From Ideonella sp. (GTDB lineage: Bacteria; Pseudomonadota; Gammaproteobacteria; Burkholderiales; Burkholderiaceae_C), in contig JABTUY010000005.1 of the NCBI GenBank assembly GCA_015075165.1, positions 1 to 64,000 on the forward strand: DNA of 64,000 bases, written 5' to 3'. Under the pieces are notes generated by a model, which was not told the DNA's origin, ran no database searches, and was given only the letters and a program-made list of their open reading frames with translations. Below are positions 8,708-18,227 of this stretch, in pieces; the stretch's first letter is position 1; the number at the start of each line of letters is the position of its first letter. The translations under genes and the position numbers were made by a program.

Positions 8708-8815
8708 CGCACCTCCACGAAGTTGAGGCGCGATCGTAGTGGCGCGCGCGGTGTCGTTGAATGAGTCTTCGTCATGCCTGCGATGCCGCGCTCGCATCGC
8801 CCGCCGCGAGGAGGC

Positions 8816-9784
8816 TCAGGCGGGAGCCGCCTCGCCCAGTGCTTTGCGCGTGTGGCCGGCCTCGGCGCGCACCCAATCGACGAACAGCTGCAGCTCGGCG
8901 CGCTGCGGCGCCAGCGGCAGCTGGATCAGGTAGTACGCCGCGGTGGTGGCGATGCGGCAGCGGCCGCCGAACAGCTCCACCAGCTCGCCGCGCTCGAGCA
9001 GGTCGTGCACGAGTGCGATGCGCGCCAGCGCCACACCCTGGCCGGCCAGTGCGCCTTGCACCTGCTGGTGCGTGAAGTTCAGGTACAGCCAGCGCTGCGG
9101 CTGCAACCCGGGGTTGCCGTTCTCGTCGAGCCAGCGCCGCCAGCTCAGCGGGTAGGCGTTGATCGGCCGCGGGTCGTCTTCCTCGAGCAGCGTGTGGCCG
9201 GCGAGGTCGGCCGGTATGCGCAGCGGCCGCGCCGCCCCCGTGCGCGCCTGTTCGAGCAGGCGCGGGCTGACCACCGGCGTCAGCAACTCGCCGAACATCC
9301 GCTCAGCGATCGGCGGCGCGCTGCCCGGCTCGCAGTAGCGCAACACGACATCGAGCTCCGGGTCGTCCAGCGGCGTCAGCCGGTCGGTGGCCGACAGGCG
9401 GATGTCGGCGTCCGGGTTGGCCTTCTGGAACGCCGCCAGCCGCGGCATCAGCCACAGCGACGCGAACGACGCGAAGGTCGACACGGCGACCCGGGGCCGA
9501 CCGTCGCGGCGGCGGATCTCGTGCACCGTGCGATCCAGGCTGTCGAGCAGCTGGGTGACCGTGTGGCGCAGCGCGCTGCCGGCGCTGCTCAGCTCGACAT
9601 GCCGCGTGCCGCGGTTGAACAGCGCGGTGCCCAGGTCTTGTTCGAGCGCTTGGATCTGCCGGCTGATCGCACTTTGCGTCAGGTGCAGGTCTTCGGCCGC
9701 GGCGCTGAACGACAGGCGCCGGGCAACCGCGTCGAACGTGCGCAGGTGGTCAAGTCGCAGCGGCCGCCGGGGGTCTGGTTTCAT
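8816..9784 (-). CDS. LysR-type transcriptional regulator, GcvA-like
   Basis: The 322-residue protein has an N-terminal winged helix-turn-helix (residues about 10-70, with LRTFDAVARRLSFSAAAEDL and LTQSAISRQI as the recognition region). A type 2 periplasmic-binding effector domain follows, with GVALARIALVHDLLERGEL near the end, a pattern typical of the GcvA/AmpR subgroup. It is transcribed divergently from the DUF2917 gene across a 126-base gap. LysR regulators commonly control the gene facing them and their own expression from such a gap. The effector is unknown. Confidence 0.88.
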   Translation of the reverse strand: MKPDPRRPLRLDHLRTFDAVARRLSFSAAAEDLHLTQSAISRQIQALEQDLGTALFNRGTRHVELSSAGSALRHTVTQLLDSLDRTVHEIRRRDGRPRVAVSTFASFASLWLMPRLAAFQKANPDADIRLSATDRLTPLDDPELDVVLRYCEPGSAPPIAERMFGELLTPVVSPRLLEQARTGAARPLRIPADLAGHTLLEEDDPRPINAYPLSWRRWLDENGNPGLQPQRWLYLNFTHQQVQGALAGQGVALARIALVHDLLERGELVELFGGRCRIATTAAYYLIQLPLAPQRAELQLFVDWVRAEAGHTRKALGEAAPA

Positions 9785-9910
9785 GCGTTCGGTGCATCAA
9801 TCGGGCGCAGACATCTCATTGGACATCGGCCGCCCGCAATCGCATCATTCTCCTATGGTTTTCAGACGCGAGTGACCCCCGCGCGGTGAGGTTGGCAGCA
9901 GGAGCGATTG
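9785..9910. promoter_or_regulatory. Divergent intergenic region of LysR and DUF2917 genes
   Basis: This 126-base gap separates two head-to-head genes. TTGGAC at 9819-9824 is a candidate -35 element for the plus strand, but a good -10 at the right distance is not obvious. AGGAGC at 9900-9905 is the likely ribosome site for the DUF2917 gene. A LysR-type T-N11-A operator is expected here by analogy but I could not identify one with confidence. Confidence 0.3.
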
Positions 9911-10375
9911 ATGACGAACGCAGACTTCAAACCGTTCTTCACGTTGTCCGGTCAGGACCGCTTCTCGACCCGCGGCGTGCAGCGTCTGCGCACGCGGCAC
10001 GGTGGCCGGCTGAGCGTGGTCCGCGGCCGCATCTGGCTCACCCGCCAGCATGATCTGGACGATCACGTGCTTGCCGAAGGCCAATCGCTGCAGCTGGGCG
10101 CGCACGACCAGGTGGTGGTCCAGCCCTGGGTCGACGGCCACGCCGCGCGGCTGGCCTGGCAAGGCGATCAGCCGCGGCGCTTGCGCGCGGCCGAGGCGCC
10201 CTTGCGTGTCGCGGGCGCGGCGCGGGCGGCGGCCTTGCGTGGGCTGGAGCGGGTCTTGGCGGCCGCGGGTGCCCGCTTGCTGGCTTGGGCGCGCAGCGCG
10301 GCGGCCAGCGCCAACCGCGCCCAGGGCGCCATCTGCTGCGGCGCGTCCAGCGCGTCGTCGGGCGCGCTGCAGTAA
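9911..10375 (+). CDS. DUF2917-family protein
   Basis: The protein has 154 residues. The N-terminal half matches the small beta-proteobacterial DUF2917 family: FFTLSGQD, a GGRLSVVRGRIWLTR strand pair, DDHVLAEGQSL and a VVVQPW segment, suggesting a small beta-barrel fold. The tail is Ala/Arg-rich and ends NRAQGAI...ASSGALQ, which I recall as a usual ending for the family. The ATG at 9911 follows AGGAGC at good spacing. The last 208 bases overlap the TfoX-like gene on the other strand. Family function is unknown. The divergent LysR gene is a frequent partner and probably regulates it. Confidence 0.7.
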   Translation: MTNADFKPFFTLSGQDRFSTRGVQRLRTRHGGRLSVVRGRIWLTRQHDLDDHVLAEGQSLQLGAHDQVVVQPWVDGHAARLAWQGDQPRRLRAAEAPLRVAGAARAAALRGLERVLAAAGARLLAWARSAAASANRAQGAICCGASSASSGALQ

Positions 10376-10614
10376 CCGAGCGCCACGGCGGCATCCCCAC
10401 CGCGGTGGTAGGTGAAGGGCTCGCAGCCGGCCCGCTCGAACGCCGCGCGCGAGGTGTCGTCGGCCTTCAGGTACAGGCGCTCGCCGGCGATCAGCGCGAC
10501 GAACAGCGAATCGACATACAGCCCGTGGCCGCCGAACATCCGGCGCGCGCGCACCGCGCCCAGCGGCGCCAGCAGCTCGAGGCAGTGGGCGACGAAAGCG
10601 GCGTCGGCGGGCAT
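10168..10614 (-). CDS. TfoX/Sxy N-terminal domain protein
   Basis: This 148-residue protein begins with the TfoX N-domain (RARRMFGGHGLYVDSLFVALI, then YLKADD and FTYHRGG). The family is named for competence regulators, but stand-alone N-domain proteins in beta-proteobacteria have no settled role. The C-terminal 45 residues are Ala/Lys/Arg-rich and resemble a disordered nucleic-acid-binding tail. That tail is encoded antisense to the end of the DUF2917 gene. It is divergent from the 5-formyl-THF cyclo-ligase gene with only 35 bases between start codons. Confidence 0.75.
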   Translation of the reverse strand: MPADAAFVAHCLELLAPLGAVRARRMFGGHGLYVDSLFVALIAGERLYLKADDTSRAAFERAGCEPFTYHRGGDAAVALGYCSAPDDALDAPQQMAPWARLALAAALRAQASKRAPAAAKTRSSPRKAAARAAPATRKGASAARKRRG

Positions 10615-10637
10615 CTCTGCAGTGTAGGAGGCCGCGG

Positions 10638-10643
10638 CACAAT
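10638..10643 (+). promoter_or_regulatory. -10-like CACAAT, 6 bases before the ygfA-type ATG
   Basis: CACAAT ends six bases before the ATG at 10650, in the same context (acaatgccgcc) seen before midA. It suggests a leaderless or near-leaderless transcript. Confidence 0.35.
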
Positions 10644-10649
10644 GCCGCC

Positions 10650-11243
10650 ATGACGTTCTCGCTGCCGCTCGAACCGTCGCGCGACAAGGCGGTGCTGCGC
10701 AAGCAATTGCAGGCCGAACGGCTGGCGATGGTCGACCGCCACCAGCGCGCGATGCACCTGCAGGAGGTGCTGCGCGTCTGGCTGGTGACGCGGCCCGACG
10801 CGAGCATCGGCGCGTACTGGCCGATCAAGGGCGAGTTCGATGCACTGCCGGCGCTGTTCCGCTGGAGCGAGGCCGATGGCGCGCGCCGCATCGGCCTGCC
10901 GGTGATCGACCGCGGCAGCAAGCAGCTGCGCTTTCATGTCTGGTTTCCGGGCTGCCCGATGGAGGAAGACGCATTCGGCATCCCGAAGCCGAAGGACACC
11001 GAGGTCTTCGCGCCGACGCTGCTGCTGGTGCCGTGCGTCGGCTTCGGGCCGCGCGGCACGCGGCTCGGCTACGGTGGCGGCTTCTACGACCGCACGCTGG
11101 CCGCGCTGCAGCCGCGCCCGTTCACCATCGGCGTGGGCTACAGCCACGGCTTCGTGCCGTGGCTCGAGCCCGAGCCGCACGACGTGCCGCTGGACGCGAT
11201 GCTCACCGAGGACGGCGTCGCGTGGCAACGCGGCGAGAACTGA
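10650..11243 (+). CDS. 5-formyltetrahydrofolate cyclo-ligase (MTHFS)
   Basis: This enzyme uses ATP to convert 5-formyltetrahydrofolate to 5,10-methenyltetrahydrofolate, returning storage folate to the one-carbon pool. The 197-residue length and motifs fit the YgfA/MTHFS family: an N-terminal basic SRDKAVLRKQL segment, IGAYWPIKGEFD, and the signature GFGPRGTRLGYGGGFYDR. The ATG at 10650 has no clear ribosome site but has a -10-like box six bases upstream. A palindromic REP-like element follows the stop codon. In many proteobacteria 6S RNA precedes this gene, but the 35-base gap here leaves no room for it. Confidence 0.92.
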   Translation: MTFSLPLEPSRDKAVLRKQLQAERLAMVDRHQRAMHLQEVLRVWLVTRPDASIGAYWPIKGEFDALPALFRWSEADGARRIGLPVIDRGSKQLRFHVWFPGCPMEEDAFGIPKPKDTEVFAPTLLLVPCVGFGPRGTRLGYGGGFYDRTLAALQPRPFTIGVGYSHGFVPWLEPEPHDVPLDAMLTEDGVAWQRGEN

Positions 11244-11244
11244 A

Positions 11245-11303
11245 CGCCCCCAGGGCCGGCCCGCCCCCCGCGGGGGGTCAAGCAAAGTGGCGGAGCCACA
11301 TTT
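11245..11303. repeat. REP-like palindromic element, copy 1
   Basis: A perfect 14-base palindrome (six C, GC, six G; 11264-11277) is followed by a gtcaagcaaagtggcggagc stretch. The layout of a C-run/G-run palindrome next to a 'gaagcg/aaagtggcggag' segment recurs inside the RND pump gene (40544-40580) and after gpsA (50505-50545). Here it sits between converging genes and may also serve as terminator. Confidence 0.55.
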
Positions 11304-11318
11304 GCTCGAGAGCTTTCG

Positions 11319-12230
11319 CTACAGGCCCGTGGTGAGCGCAGTGGCGTCGACCGGATGGTTCTGGCCGCCGCGATGGGCGATCTTCAGCGCACCGACGCGA
11401 TTGCCGAGCGCCGCGCAACGCTCGAGCGGCCAGCCGAGCGCCAGGCCGTGCAGCAACGCGGCGCGCAGCGCGTCGCCGCAGCCGGTGGGGTCGACCACGG
11501 TCTGTGCGGCCACGCCGGCCACGTGCTGCCGGCGCCCCTGCTGCCAGACGTCGCAGCCCTGGGCGCCGAGCGTGACGACCACGCCGTGCAGGTGCGAGCG
11601 CGACAGCGCTTCCGGCGTCGTGCCCATGCGCTCGCACAGCATCGCCGCTTCGTAGTCGTTGAGTGCGAGCCAGCTCGCTTGCTCGACGAAGCGGCGCAAC
11701 TCGCCGCCGTCGAACATCGGCAGCTGCTGGCCCGGGTCGAACACGAACGGGATGCGCAGCGCGTGCAGTTGCTGTGCGTGCGCCAGCATCGCTTCGCGTC
11801 CGTCGGGCGAGATGATCGCCAGCTCGATGCCCTTGTCGCCGGGAATCGCGGTCGCATGCGCCTGCTGCATCGCGCCCGGATGGAAGGCGGTAATCTGGTT
11901 GTTGTCGCTGTCGGTGATGATGATCGCCTGCGCCGTGTAGGCATCGGCCGCCACGTGCACCAGCGAGGTATCAAGCTGCCAGCCGCGCAGCCGGGCGAGG
12001 TAGTCGTGGCCGTCGTTGCCGAGCGCGGCCTTCACCAGTGGCGTGCCGCCCAGGTGCCTCAGCGTGTAGGCGATGTTGCCGGCGCAGCCGCCGTACTCGC
12101 GCCGCAGCGTGGGCACCAGGAACGACACACTCAAGCTGTGCACCTGCTCGGGCAGGATCTGCTGCGCGAAGCGGCCGTGGAAGTTGGTGATGGTGTCGAA
12201 CGCGAGCGAGCCGCAGATCAGGACGGACAT
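11319..12230 (-). CDS. PfkB-family carbohydrate/nucleoside kinase
   Basis: This 303-residue protein belongs to the ribokinase superfamily. It has the N-terminal substrate region (GSLAFDTI, YGGCAGNIAYTLRHLGG) and the C-terminal ATP/anion-hole signature DPTGCGDA with the catalytic aspartate. In relatives the last motif continues FRGG; here it reads LRAALLHG. Close homologues are often annotated as adenosine kinase-like, but the substrate cannot be fixed from sequence. It lies 13 bases downstream of the DUF3426 gene and is probably co-transcribed with it. Confidence 0.85.
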   Translation of the reverse strand: MSVLICGSLAFDTITNFHGRFAQQILPEQVHSLSVSFLVPTLRREYGGCAGNIAYTLRHLGGTPLVKAALGNDGHDYLARLRGWQLDTSLVHVAADAYTAQAIIITDSDNNQITAFHPGAMQQAHATAIPGDKGIELAIISPDGREAMLAHAQQLHALRIPFVFDPGQQLPMFDGGELRRFVEQASWLALNDYEAAMLCERMGTTPEALSRSHLHGVVVTLGAQGCDVWQQGRRQHVAGVAAQTVVDPTGCGDALRAALLHGLALGWPLERCAALGNRVGALKIAHRGGQNHPVDATALTTGL

Positions 12231-12243
12231 GGGGCACTGGACC

Positions 12244-13692
12244 TCAGGGGTAGAAGATTTCGACCGTGTAGCCGCTGAGCACGCGCTCGCCCGACATCAG
12301 CAGCGCCTGCAGCGGCAGCTCCTGCCCGGCGCCGATCGTCGTGCGCGACGCACCGAGCTCGGTGGCGGCGAGCACGCGGCGCGCCACGAGCTCGCCGGTC
12401 GCATCGGTCAGCGACAGGTCGATCGCTGGCACCAGCAGCGCCGCCTCGGCGCGGTTGCGCAGCACCAGCACCAGGCGGTAGACGGGCCCGTCGTCGATGC
12501 GCGTCAGGCCGCTCGACTCCACGCTGATCTGCTCGATGCGACGCGGCGGCTCGATGCGCAACCCCAGCGGTTCGGTCAGCGCCTGCACCCAGGCGCGCGA
12601 ACCGGGCCAGCGTGACACCACCTCGTCGCGCCGGGCGACCACGAGTTGTGTGGCCAGCAGCAGCGCCAGCACCAGCGCCGCCACCGCCAAGCCGGCGCGC
12701 ACCCAGGGGCGGCGCCACTGCTCGGCCTTGTCGGCCTGGCGCACGAAGGTGAGCAGCCGCGAGTCCACCGCAGCGCCGGAATCCAGCGCCGCCGGCTCGA
12801 CGCCGGGGCCTTCGAGCACGATGTCGACATCGTCGCGCGTCGACACCGGCCCCTCGGCCTCGCCGTCGCTCTTGAACAGCTCTTCGAACGCCGGGTCTTC
12901 GGGCGGTGCCGGCGCTGCGGCGCGTTCACCGGGCAGCAAGGTGGGCTCGGCCCGGATGTCGACCGGCGGCTCGGATGCAGGTGCTGGTTGCGCCGCTGCG
13001 GCCGTGGCGGCGCGCGCTGCCATCGGCGTCTGCGGGGCAGCGTGCGGCGCCGTGTGTGCGGGCGGCTGTGGCGTTGCAGGCGGCGCCCGCGACGGCGTCG
13101 TCGATGGCGCGTGCGGGGCCGACGCCGGTGTGGCCGCCGGCGCGGCCGCGTGTGCGGGGGCAGCGCCGGAATGTGCGGCGCTGGCATGCGTCGGGCGGGT
13201 CGACGCGGCGCCGGCAGGCCTCGCCATCGCTGTGTCGGGTGCGGCGCCTGGTGCCACGCCGGGCCGGGCACCCGGCCCGATCGTGGCATCGGCATCCGGT
13301 GGTGTGGCGAGTGCATCGAGCGGCGCGTGCCCCGTGTCACGACGCGGCGGGGCGGTAGCACCCGAGGCGGCCGGCATCGGGCCCGACGTGCGCAGCGGCG
13401 GCTGCGTAGCGCCCGAGGCGTCGCGCACCGCGGCCAGCGTCTCGACGTCGTCCTGCCACGGCGAGGGTTGCTTCGGCTGGCGGTTGCGCGTGGCCAGGTC
13501 TTCGAGCACGCGTTGTGCCGGCGTGGGCGAACGCAGCGCCGGAAACTCGCGCTCGAGGTCGAACAGGCCTTCGAACGCGTTGAACACCTTGGCGCAGCGG
13601 CCGCAACGCACCCAGCCTTCGGATACCTTGAGCTGGTCCTGCACGACACGAAACACCGTTTGGCAGACGGGGCAACGCGTGGCCAGGCTCAT
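12244..13692 (-). CDS. MJ0042 zinc-ribbon / DUF3426 membrane protein
   Basis: This 482-residue protein starts with a zinc ribbon (CPVC near residue 8 and CGRC near residue 31). An Ala/Pro/His-rich disordered linker of roughly 250 residues follows. A single transmembrane helix (about AGLAVAALVLALLLATQLVV) leads to a C-terminal DUF3426 domain with beta-rich NRAEAALLVPAIDLSLTD and GYTVEIFYP. The DUF3426 part is expected in the periplasm. It sits after prmA in the accB-accC-prmA-DUF3426 order known in beta-proteobacteria. Function is unknown. The cytoplasmic zinc-ribbon suggests nucleic acid or protein binding. Confidence 0.85.
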   Translation of the reverse strand: MSLATRCPVCQTVFRVVQDQLKVSEGWVRCGRCAKVFNAFEGLFDLEREFPALRSPTPAQRVLEDLATRNRQPKQPSPWQDDVETLAAVRDASGATQPPLRTSGPMPAASGATAPPRRDTGHAPLDALATPPDADATIGPGARPGVAPGAAPDTAMARPAGAASTRPTHASAAHSGAAPAHAAAPAATPASAPHAPSTTPSRAPPATPQPPAHTAPHAAPQTPMAARAATAAAAQPAPASEPPVDIRAEPTLLPGERAAAPAPPEDPAFEELFKSDGEAEGPVSTRDDVDIVLEGPGVEPAALDSGAAVDSRLLTFVRQADKAEQWRRPWVRAGLAVAALVLALLLATQLVVARRDEVVSRWPGSRAWVQALTEPLGLRIEPPRRIEQISVESSGLTRIDDGPVYRLVLVLRNRAEAALLVPAIDLSLTDATGELVARRVLAATELGASRTTIGAGQELPLQALLMSGERVLSGYTVEIFYP

Positions 13693-13794
13693 GCGGAAAT
13701 CATGCCATGCGGCATCGGGCGTTCAGGCGCCGTGCGCGGCTCGCCTGGAGCTCGCTCGGCGAGCCGGAGCCAACGACCAGGCTGCGAGCTGGCA

Positions 13795-14697
13795 TCACGA
13801 TCCGGCCGGTCCCGCCATCAGGATCCAGCCGTCGTCCTCGTCCGCCACCTCGAGGCGCAGCCACGGCGCGTAGGCGGCGGCCAGTTCGTCGGCCTGCCGC
13901 GCCAGGATGCCCGACAGCAGCAGTGTGCCGCCTGGCGCCAGGCGTTCGCACAGCAGCGGCGCCAGCAGCTTCAGCGGCGCGGCCAGGATGTTGGCGAGCA
14001 CCAGTGCGTAGCGGCCCTGCGCGGCATCCGGGGTGCCGCAGCGCAAGGCCACGCCATTGGCCGCGGCATTGGCGCTGCTGGCCCGCACAGCGGCGGGATC
14101 GATGTCGACCGCATCGATGCCACTGGCGCCGTGCAGCGCCGCGGCGATCGCCAGCACGCCGGAGCCGCAGCCAAAGTCGAGCACGCGTGTCCAGCGCGCC
14201 GACCGCTCCGGTGCCTGGCCGGCGATCCAGCGCAGGCACATGCGCGTCGTCGGGTGCGTGCCGGTGCCGAAGGCCAGCCCCGGGTCGAGCCGGATCACGC
14301 GCCGCGCGGCGGCCGGCACGGCATGCCAGCTCGGCACGATCCAGAACTCGTCGCTGATCGCCACGGGCTCGAACTGCACTTGCGTCAACCGCACCCAATC
14401 CTGGTCGGCGACCGCGCGCATCGCCTCGATGCGCAGATCCGGCGACGCGGCGCCGGCCAGCAGCCGTGTGGCCGCGCGCTGGGCAGCCACCTCGTCGGCA
14501 AACAACGCCAGCACGCGCGAGCGGCGCCAGCCGGCGCGCGGCGGCGGCTGGTCGGGCTCGCCGAACAGCGCCATCTCGTCGGGTGCCGCGGCGTCCGCGT
14601 CTTCGACCGTGGCCGACAGCGCGTGCAGTGAATCGATCAGCGCGTCGGTCAGCGCCTCGACGGACGCCTCGTCGGCCAGCAGCACCAGCTCGAACAT
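13795..14697 (-). CDS. prmA: Ribosomal protein L11 methyltransferase PrmA
   Basis: PrmA uses SAM to methylate ribosomal protein L11 at several amino groups. The 300-residue length fits. The N-terminal substrate-recognition domain is followed by the linker DPGLAFGTGTHPTT and the SAM motif LDFGCGSGVLAIAAA, then DIDPAAV and the NILAAPL motif that replaces the NPPY of other N-methyltransferases. It starts 10 bases after the accC stop, consistent with an accBC-prmA operon. About 100 non-coding bases separate it from the DUF3426 gene. Confidence 0.95.
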   Translation of the reverse strand: MFELVLLADEASVEALTDALIDSLHALSATVEDADAAAPDEMALFGEPDQPPPRAGWRRSRVLALFADEVAAQRAATRLLAGAASPDLRIEAMRAVADQDWVRLTQVQFEPVAISDEFWIVPSWHAVPAAARRVIRLDPGLAFGTGTHPTTRMCLRWIAGQAPERSARWTRVLDFGCGSGVLAIAAALHGASGIDAVDIDPAAVRASSANAAANGVALRCGTPDAAQGRYALVLANILAAPLKLLAPLLCERLAPGGTLLLSGILARQADELAAAYAPWLRLEVADEDDGWILMAGPAGS

Positions 14698-14707
14698 CGC
14701 GGCCTGG

Positions 14708-16057
<1,350 letters not shown>

Positions 16058-16066
16058 GTGCTCGGC

Positions 16067-16165
16067 TCAATTGCATTGGCGTGCTGCGCACGCAGCGCAA
16101 TTCGGCTTCGCCGCAGCGCCTGCGGCGCCGTCCCGACGGTTGGCGATCAAGGCCTTCTTGAACAT
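16067..16165 (-). pseudogene. Degenerate partial duplicate of the accC 5' end
   Basis: Between accB and accC a 32-codon open frame begins MFKKALIANR, against [10 protein letters not shown] for AccC itself, and stops after 33 codons. The nucleotide match covers about 30 bases. It is then interrupted by a GC-rich palindromic insert (ggcgccgcaggcgc), after which GGCGAA and a 'ttgcgc...gc' match resume before it degenerates. No good ribosome site precedes it. It is probably a decayed tandem duplication. A role as a leader peptide or spacer affecting accC translation is possible but unproven. Confidence 0.7.
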
Positions 16166-16203
16166 GCGCCCGCCACAGTGGCCGCGGCCTGCAGCGCGCG
16201 GGC

Positions 16204-16695
16204 TCATTCGATGACCAGCAGCGGCTGATCGAACTCCACCGCCTGGCCGTTTTCGACCAGGATCTTGGTGACCGTGCCGGCCTTGTCGGCATCGATCTCG
16301 TTCATGATCTTCATCGCCTCGATGATGCAGATCGGGTCGCCTTCCTTGACCTCCTGACCCACCTCGACCAGCGGCTTGGACCCCGGGCTCGACGAGCGGT
16401 AGAACGTGCCGACCATCGGCGAGCGAATGACATGGCCGGCGTCGATCGGCGCGGCCGTTGCGGCCGGCTGGGCGGGCGTGGCGGTCGGCGCTGGGGGGGA
16501 TCCGGTCGGCATCTGGCTGGGCGGGGCAGCGGGTGCGAGCCCAACCGGTGCCGGAACCCACGCCGCGACGGGCCGCATCGAGCCGGCATCGGATTTGACG
16601 ATCCGCACCTTGCCGTCGGCTTCGGTGATCTCGAGCTCCGAGATGTTCGACTCGGACACCAGATCGACCAGTGTCTTCAGCTTTCGCAGGTCCAT
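16204..16695 (-). CDS. accB: Biotin carboxyl carrier protein AccB
   Basis: AccB carries the biotin that shuttles carboxyl groups between AccC and the transcarboxylase. It has 163 residues: an N-terminal helical region ([17 protein letters not shown]), a Pro/Ala-rich hinge (about residues 45-85) and the C-terminal biotinyl domain. The biotin-accepting lysine is K129 in EAMKIMNEI. The ATG at 16695 is preceded by AGGAGG at good spacing; an in-frame start at 16734 would add an untypical 13-residue extension. It is the first gene of the accB-accC-prmA group. Confidence 0.96.
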   Translation of the reverse strand: MDLRKLKTLVDLVSESNISELEITEADGKVRIVKSDAGSMRPVAAWVPAPVGLAPAAPPSQMPTGSPPAPTATPAQPAATAAPIDAGHVIRSPMVGTFYRSSSPGSKPLVEVGQEVKEGDPICIIEAMKIMNEIDADKAGTVTKILVENGQAVEFDQPLLVIE

Positions 16696-16991
16696 GCAGA
16701 TCCTCCTGACCGCAAGCGCCGCCGCCGCGATCACGGTGCGTCATCCTCCCCGTTATCGGGCCTTGTTATCGATATCACGCCGCCAAAGGCAGCGAACGGT
16801 CCAATTGCCGGCTTGGTTTCGATCGCTCCGAGGGGCGGTGGTCGGCGCAGCCGTTGCATGCTGCAACGATCGATCGAGGCGCGCACTCTAGCCGATTTGC
16901 GAGCAGTTCGAAACTGAAGACTGAAAAATAACTTCAGAACGATTGAGCGTGGTCTTGATGCGTTGCGGTGATGCTCGATCCCCTTCCAGCG
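16696..16991. promoter_or_regulatory. Intergenic region upstream of accB, with small symmetric elements
   Basis: This 296-base gap should hold the accB promoter. On the minus strand it contains two direct CGATAAC copies (16752-16758 and 16765-16771 on the plus strand as gttatcg) 50-75 bases before accB. A palindrome GTTGCA-TGC-TGCAAC lies at 16852-16866. An AT-rich patch at 16911-16945 has CTGAAG and CTTCAG arms (16914-16919, 16932-16937) that could be a weak terminator for the upstream tlpA-type gene. I see no gene here. Specific regulators cannot be named. Confidence 0.35.
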
Positions 16992-17513
16992 TCACGCATC
17001 GGTGGCCCACCGCACCAGATCTTCGTAGCGCGATTCGCCCAGCCGACGCTGCCGCAGCCGCCCGCTCGCGTCGAGCATCACGCTGAACGGCAAGCCGCCG
17101 CTCGGGTTGCCTGCCTCGCGCTGCCACTGCATGCCTTCGATGCCCGCCATCGCAACGGTGAGCTCGAGCTTGAAGCGGGCGATGAACTCGAGCACCGGTA
17201 CCGGCTGGTCGACCGCCAGTGCTACCACCTGCCAACCGTGGGTGGCGTAGTCGCGCTGGAAGCGCTGCAGCGCCGGCAGCTCGCGTATGCAGGGCGCGCA
17301 CCATGTGGCCCAGAAGTTCAGGATCAGGCGCTTTCCAAACAAGTTAGCCATCACCAACTTACCACCGTTCGGGCGTTCGAACTGCAAGTCCCAGATCGCC
17401 GTGGCGGGCGCGCCGTCGCGCGCGCTGTACCAGCGATAGGCGACGCCGGCACCCGCCACCGCGGCCGCCGCGCCGACCGCAGCGCCGACGATCCGGCGTC
17501 GCGCCGCCGTCAT
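16992..17513 (-). CDS. TlpA-like thioredoxin-fold disulfide reductase
   Basis: The 173-residue protein has an N-terminal Arg-rich stretch and hydrophobic Ala/Gly helix (residues about 5-27) that acts as signal anchor, so the domain faces the periplasm. The thioredoxin motif WCAPC lies in LNFWATWCAPCIRELP, and the cis-proline GGLPFSVMLD follows. Such proteins reduce cytochrome c maturation or oxidase assembly cysteines. The exact partner is not visible. It overlaps the upstream unknown gene by four bases, so both are co-transcribed. Confidence 0.88.
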   Translation of the reverse strand: MTAARRRIVGAAVGAAAAVAGAGVAYRWYSARDGAPATAIWDLQFERPNGGKLVMANLFGKRLILNFWATWCAPCIRELPALQRFQRDYATHGWQVVALAVDQPVPVLEFIARFKLELTVAMAGIEGMQWQREAGNPSGGLPFSVMLDASGRLRQRRLGESRYEDLVRWATDA

Positions 17514-18100
17514 GTCGCAGCCTCGGCCAGCAGCCGACGCAGCGCTGCGGCGTCGCCGCGCCAGGTGCGGCCGCGCGCATCAGGCCTCAGCGCGCCACGC
17601 AGATCGTCATGGTCGAGCACGTGCAGGAAGATCGACACGGGCTCACCCAGCTCCGGGCATGGCGTCTCGACGTGCAGCAGGTCGATGCCGTCGCTTTGGC
17701 CCACCGGCACGTAGTCGATGCCGAGGTTCAGGAGTGCGATCTCGGCCGCCTTCGAGTCGTCGCAGTAGAGCTCGATCTGCACGCCGGAGCGGCGCGTGGC
17801 GGTGCCGCGCCAGACGGCGCCGGCCAGATGCGGGCGGAATTCGCCCAGCCGCTCCAGCCACGCCAGCGCCAGCCGGCGCAGCGCGGCGAGTTCTGCCGGC
17901 TGGGTTTCGGCCTGGAACAGCGCCAGGTAGTCGCGCACCTCGTCTTCGATGGCCTCGTTGCTCGGCAGTTCGGTGCGCCGGCCACCGTGGCGGCCGACGT
18001 TTCGCGCCGCCTTGCGCTTGGCCGCGCCGTACTCCAGGCCGTGGTCGACCACCAGGCGGGCTGCGGCCTGGGCGATGTCGTCGAAGCTGTTGCTGGCCAT
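17510..18100 (-). CDS. Conserved hypothetical protein of beta-proteobacteria
   Basis: The 196-residue protein has an N-terminal helical basic region (AAARLVVDHGLEYGAAKRKAA) and a C-terminal alpha/beta part (GVQIELYCDDSKAAEIALLNL, LLHVETPC, VSIFLHVLDHD). Homologues at this site are, in my memory, sometimes mislabelled as UDP-N-acetylmuramate-alanine ligase, but no Mur-ligase ATP motif is present. The arrangement of acidic residues could suit a nucleotidyltransferase-like fold, which is only a guess. It is translationally coupled (ATGA overlap) to the TlpA-like gene. Confidence 0.7.
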   Translation of the reverse strand: MASNSFDDIAQAAARLVVDHGLEYGAAKRKAARNVGRHGGRRTELPSNEAIEDEVRDYLALFQAETQPAELAALRRLALAWLERLGEFRPHLAGAVWRGTATRRSGVQIELYCDDSKAAEIALLNLGIDYVPVGQSDGIDLLHVETPCPELGEPVSIFLHVLDHDDLRGALRPDARGRTWRGDAAALRRLLAEAAT

Positions 18101-18227
18101 GGCGGCATTCTAGGAAACGGGCCACCGACGCCCGAGCCCGGGGCGCCCGGCTGCCGGCCTCACGGCGGTCCGACGTCGCTGGAAAGCCTCGTTCGACCCC
18201 GCCCACCCGGTGCCCGGCCCGCCGGTC

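Noticed and set aside
12646-14631. A 661-codon plus-strand open frame across the DUF3426 and prmA genes
   Set aside because: It is a low-complexity shadow rich in Arg/Gly, with no recognisable motif and two confident genes on the other strand.
16752-16771. Direct CGATAAC repeats before accB as a known fatty-acid regulator site
   Set aside because: Two short direct repeats are too little to name a regulator, so they are recorded only as part of the intergenic region.
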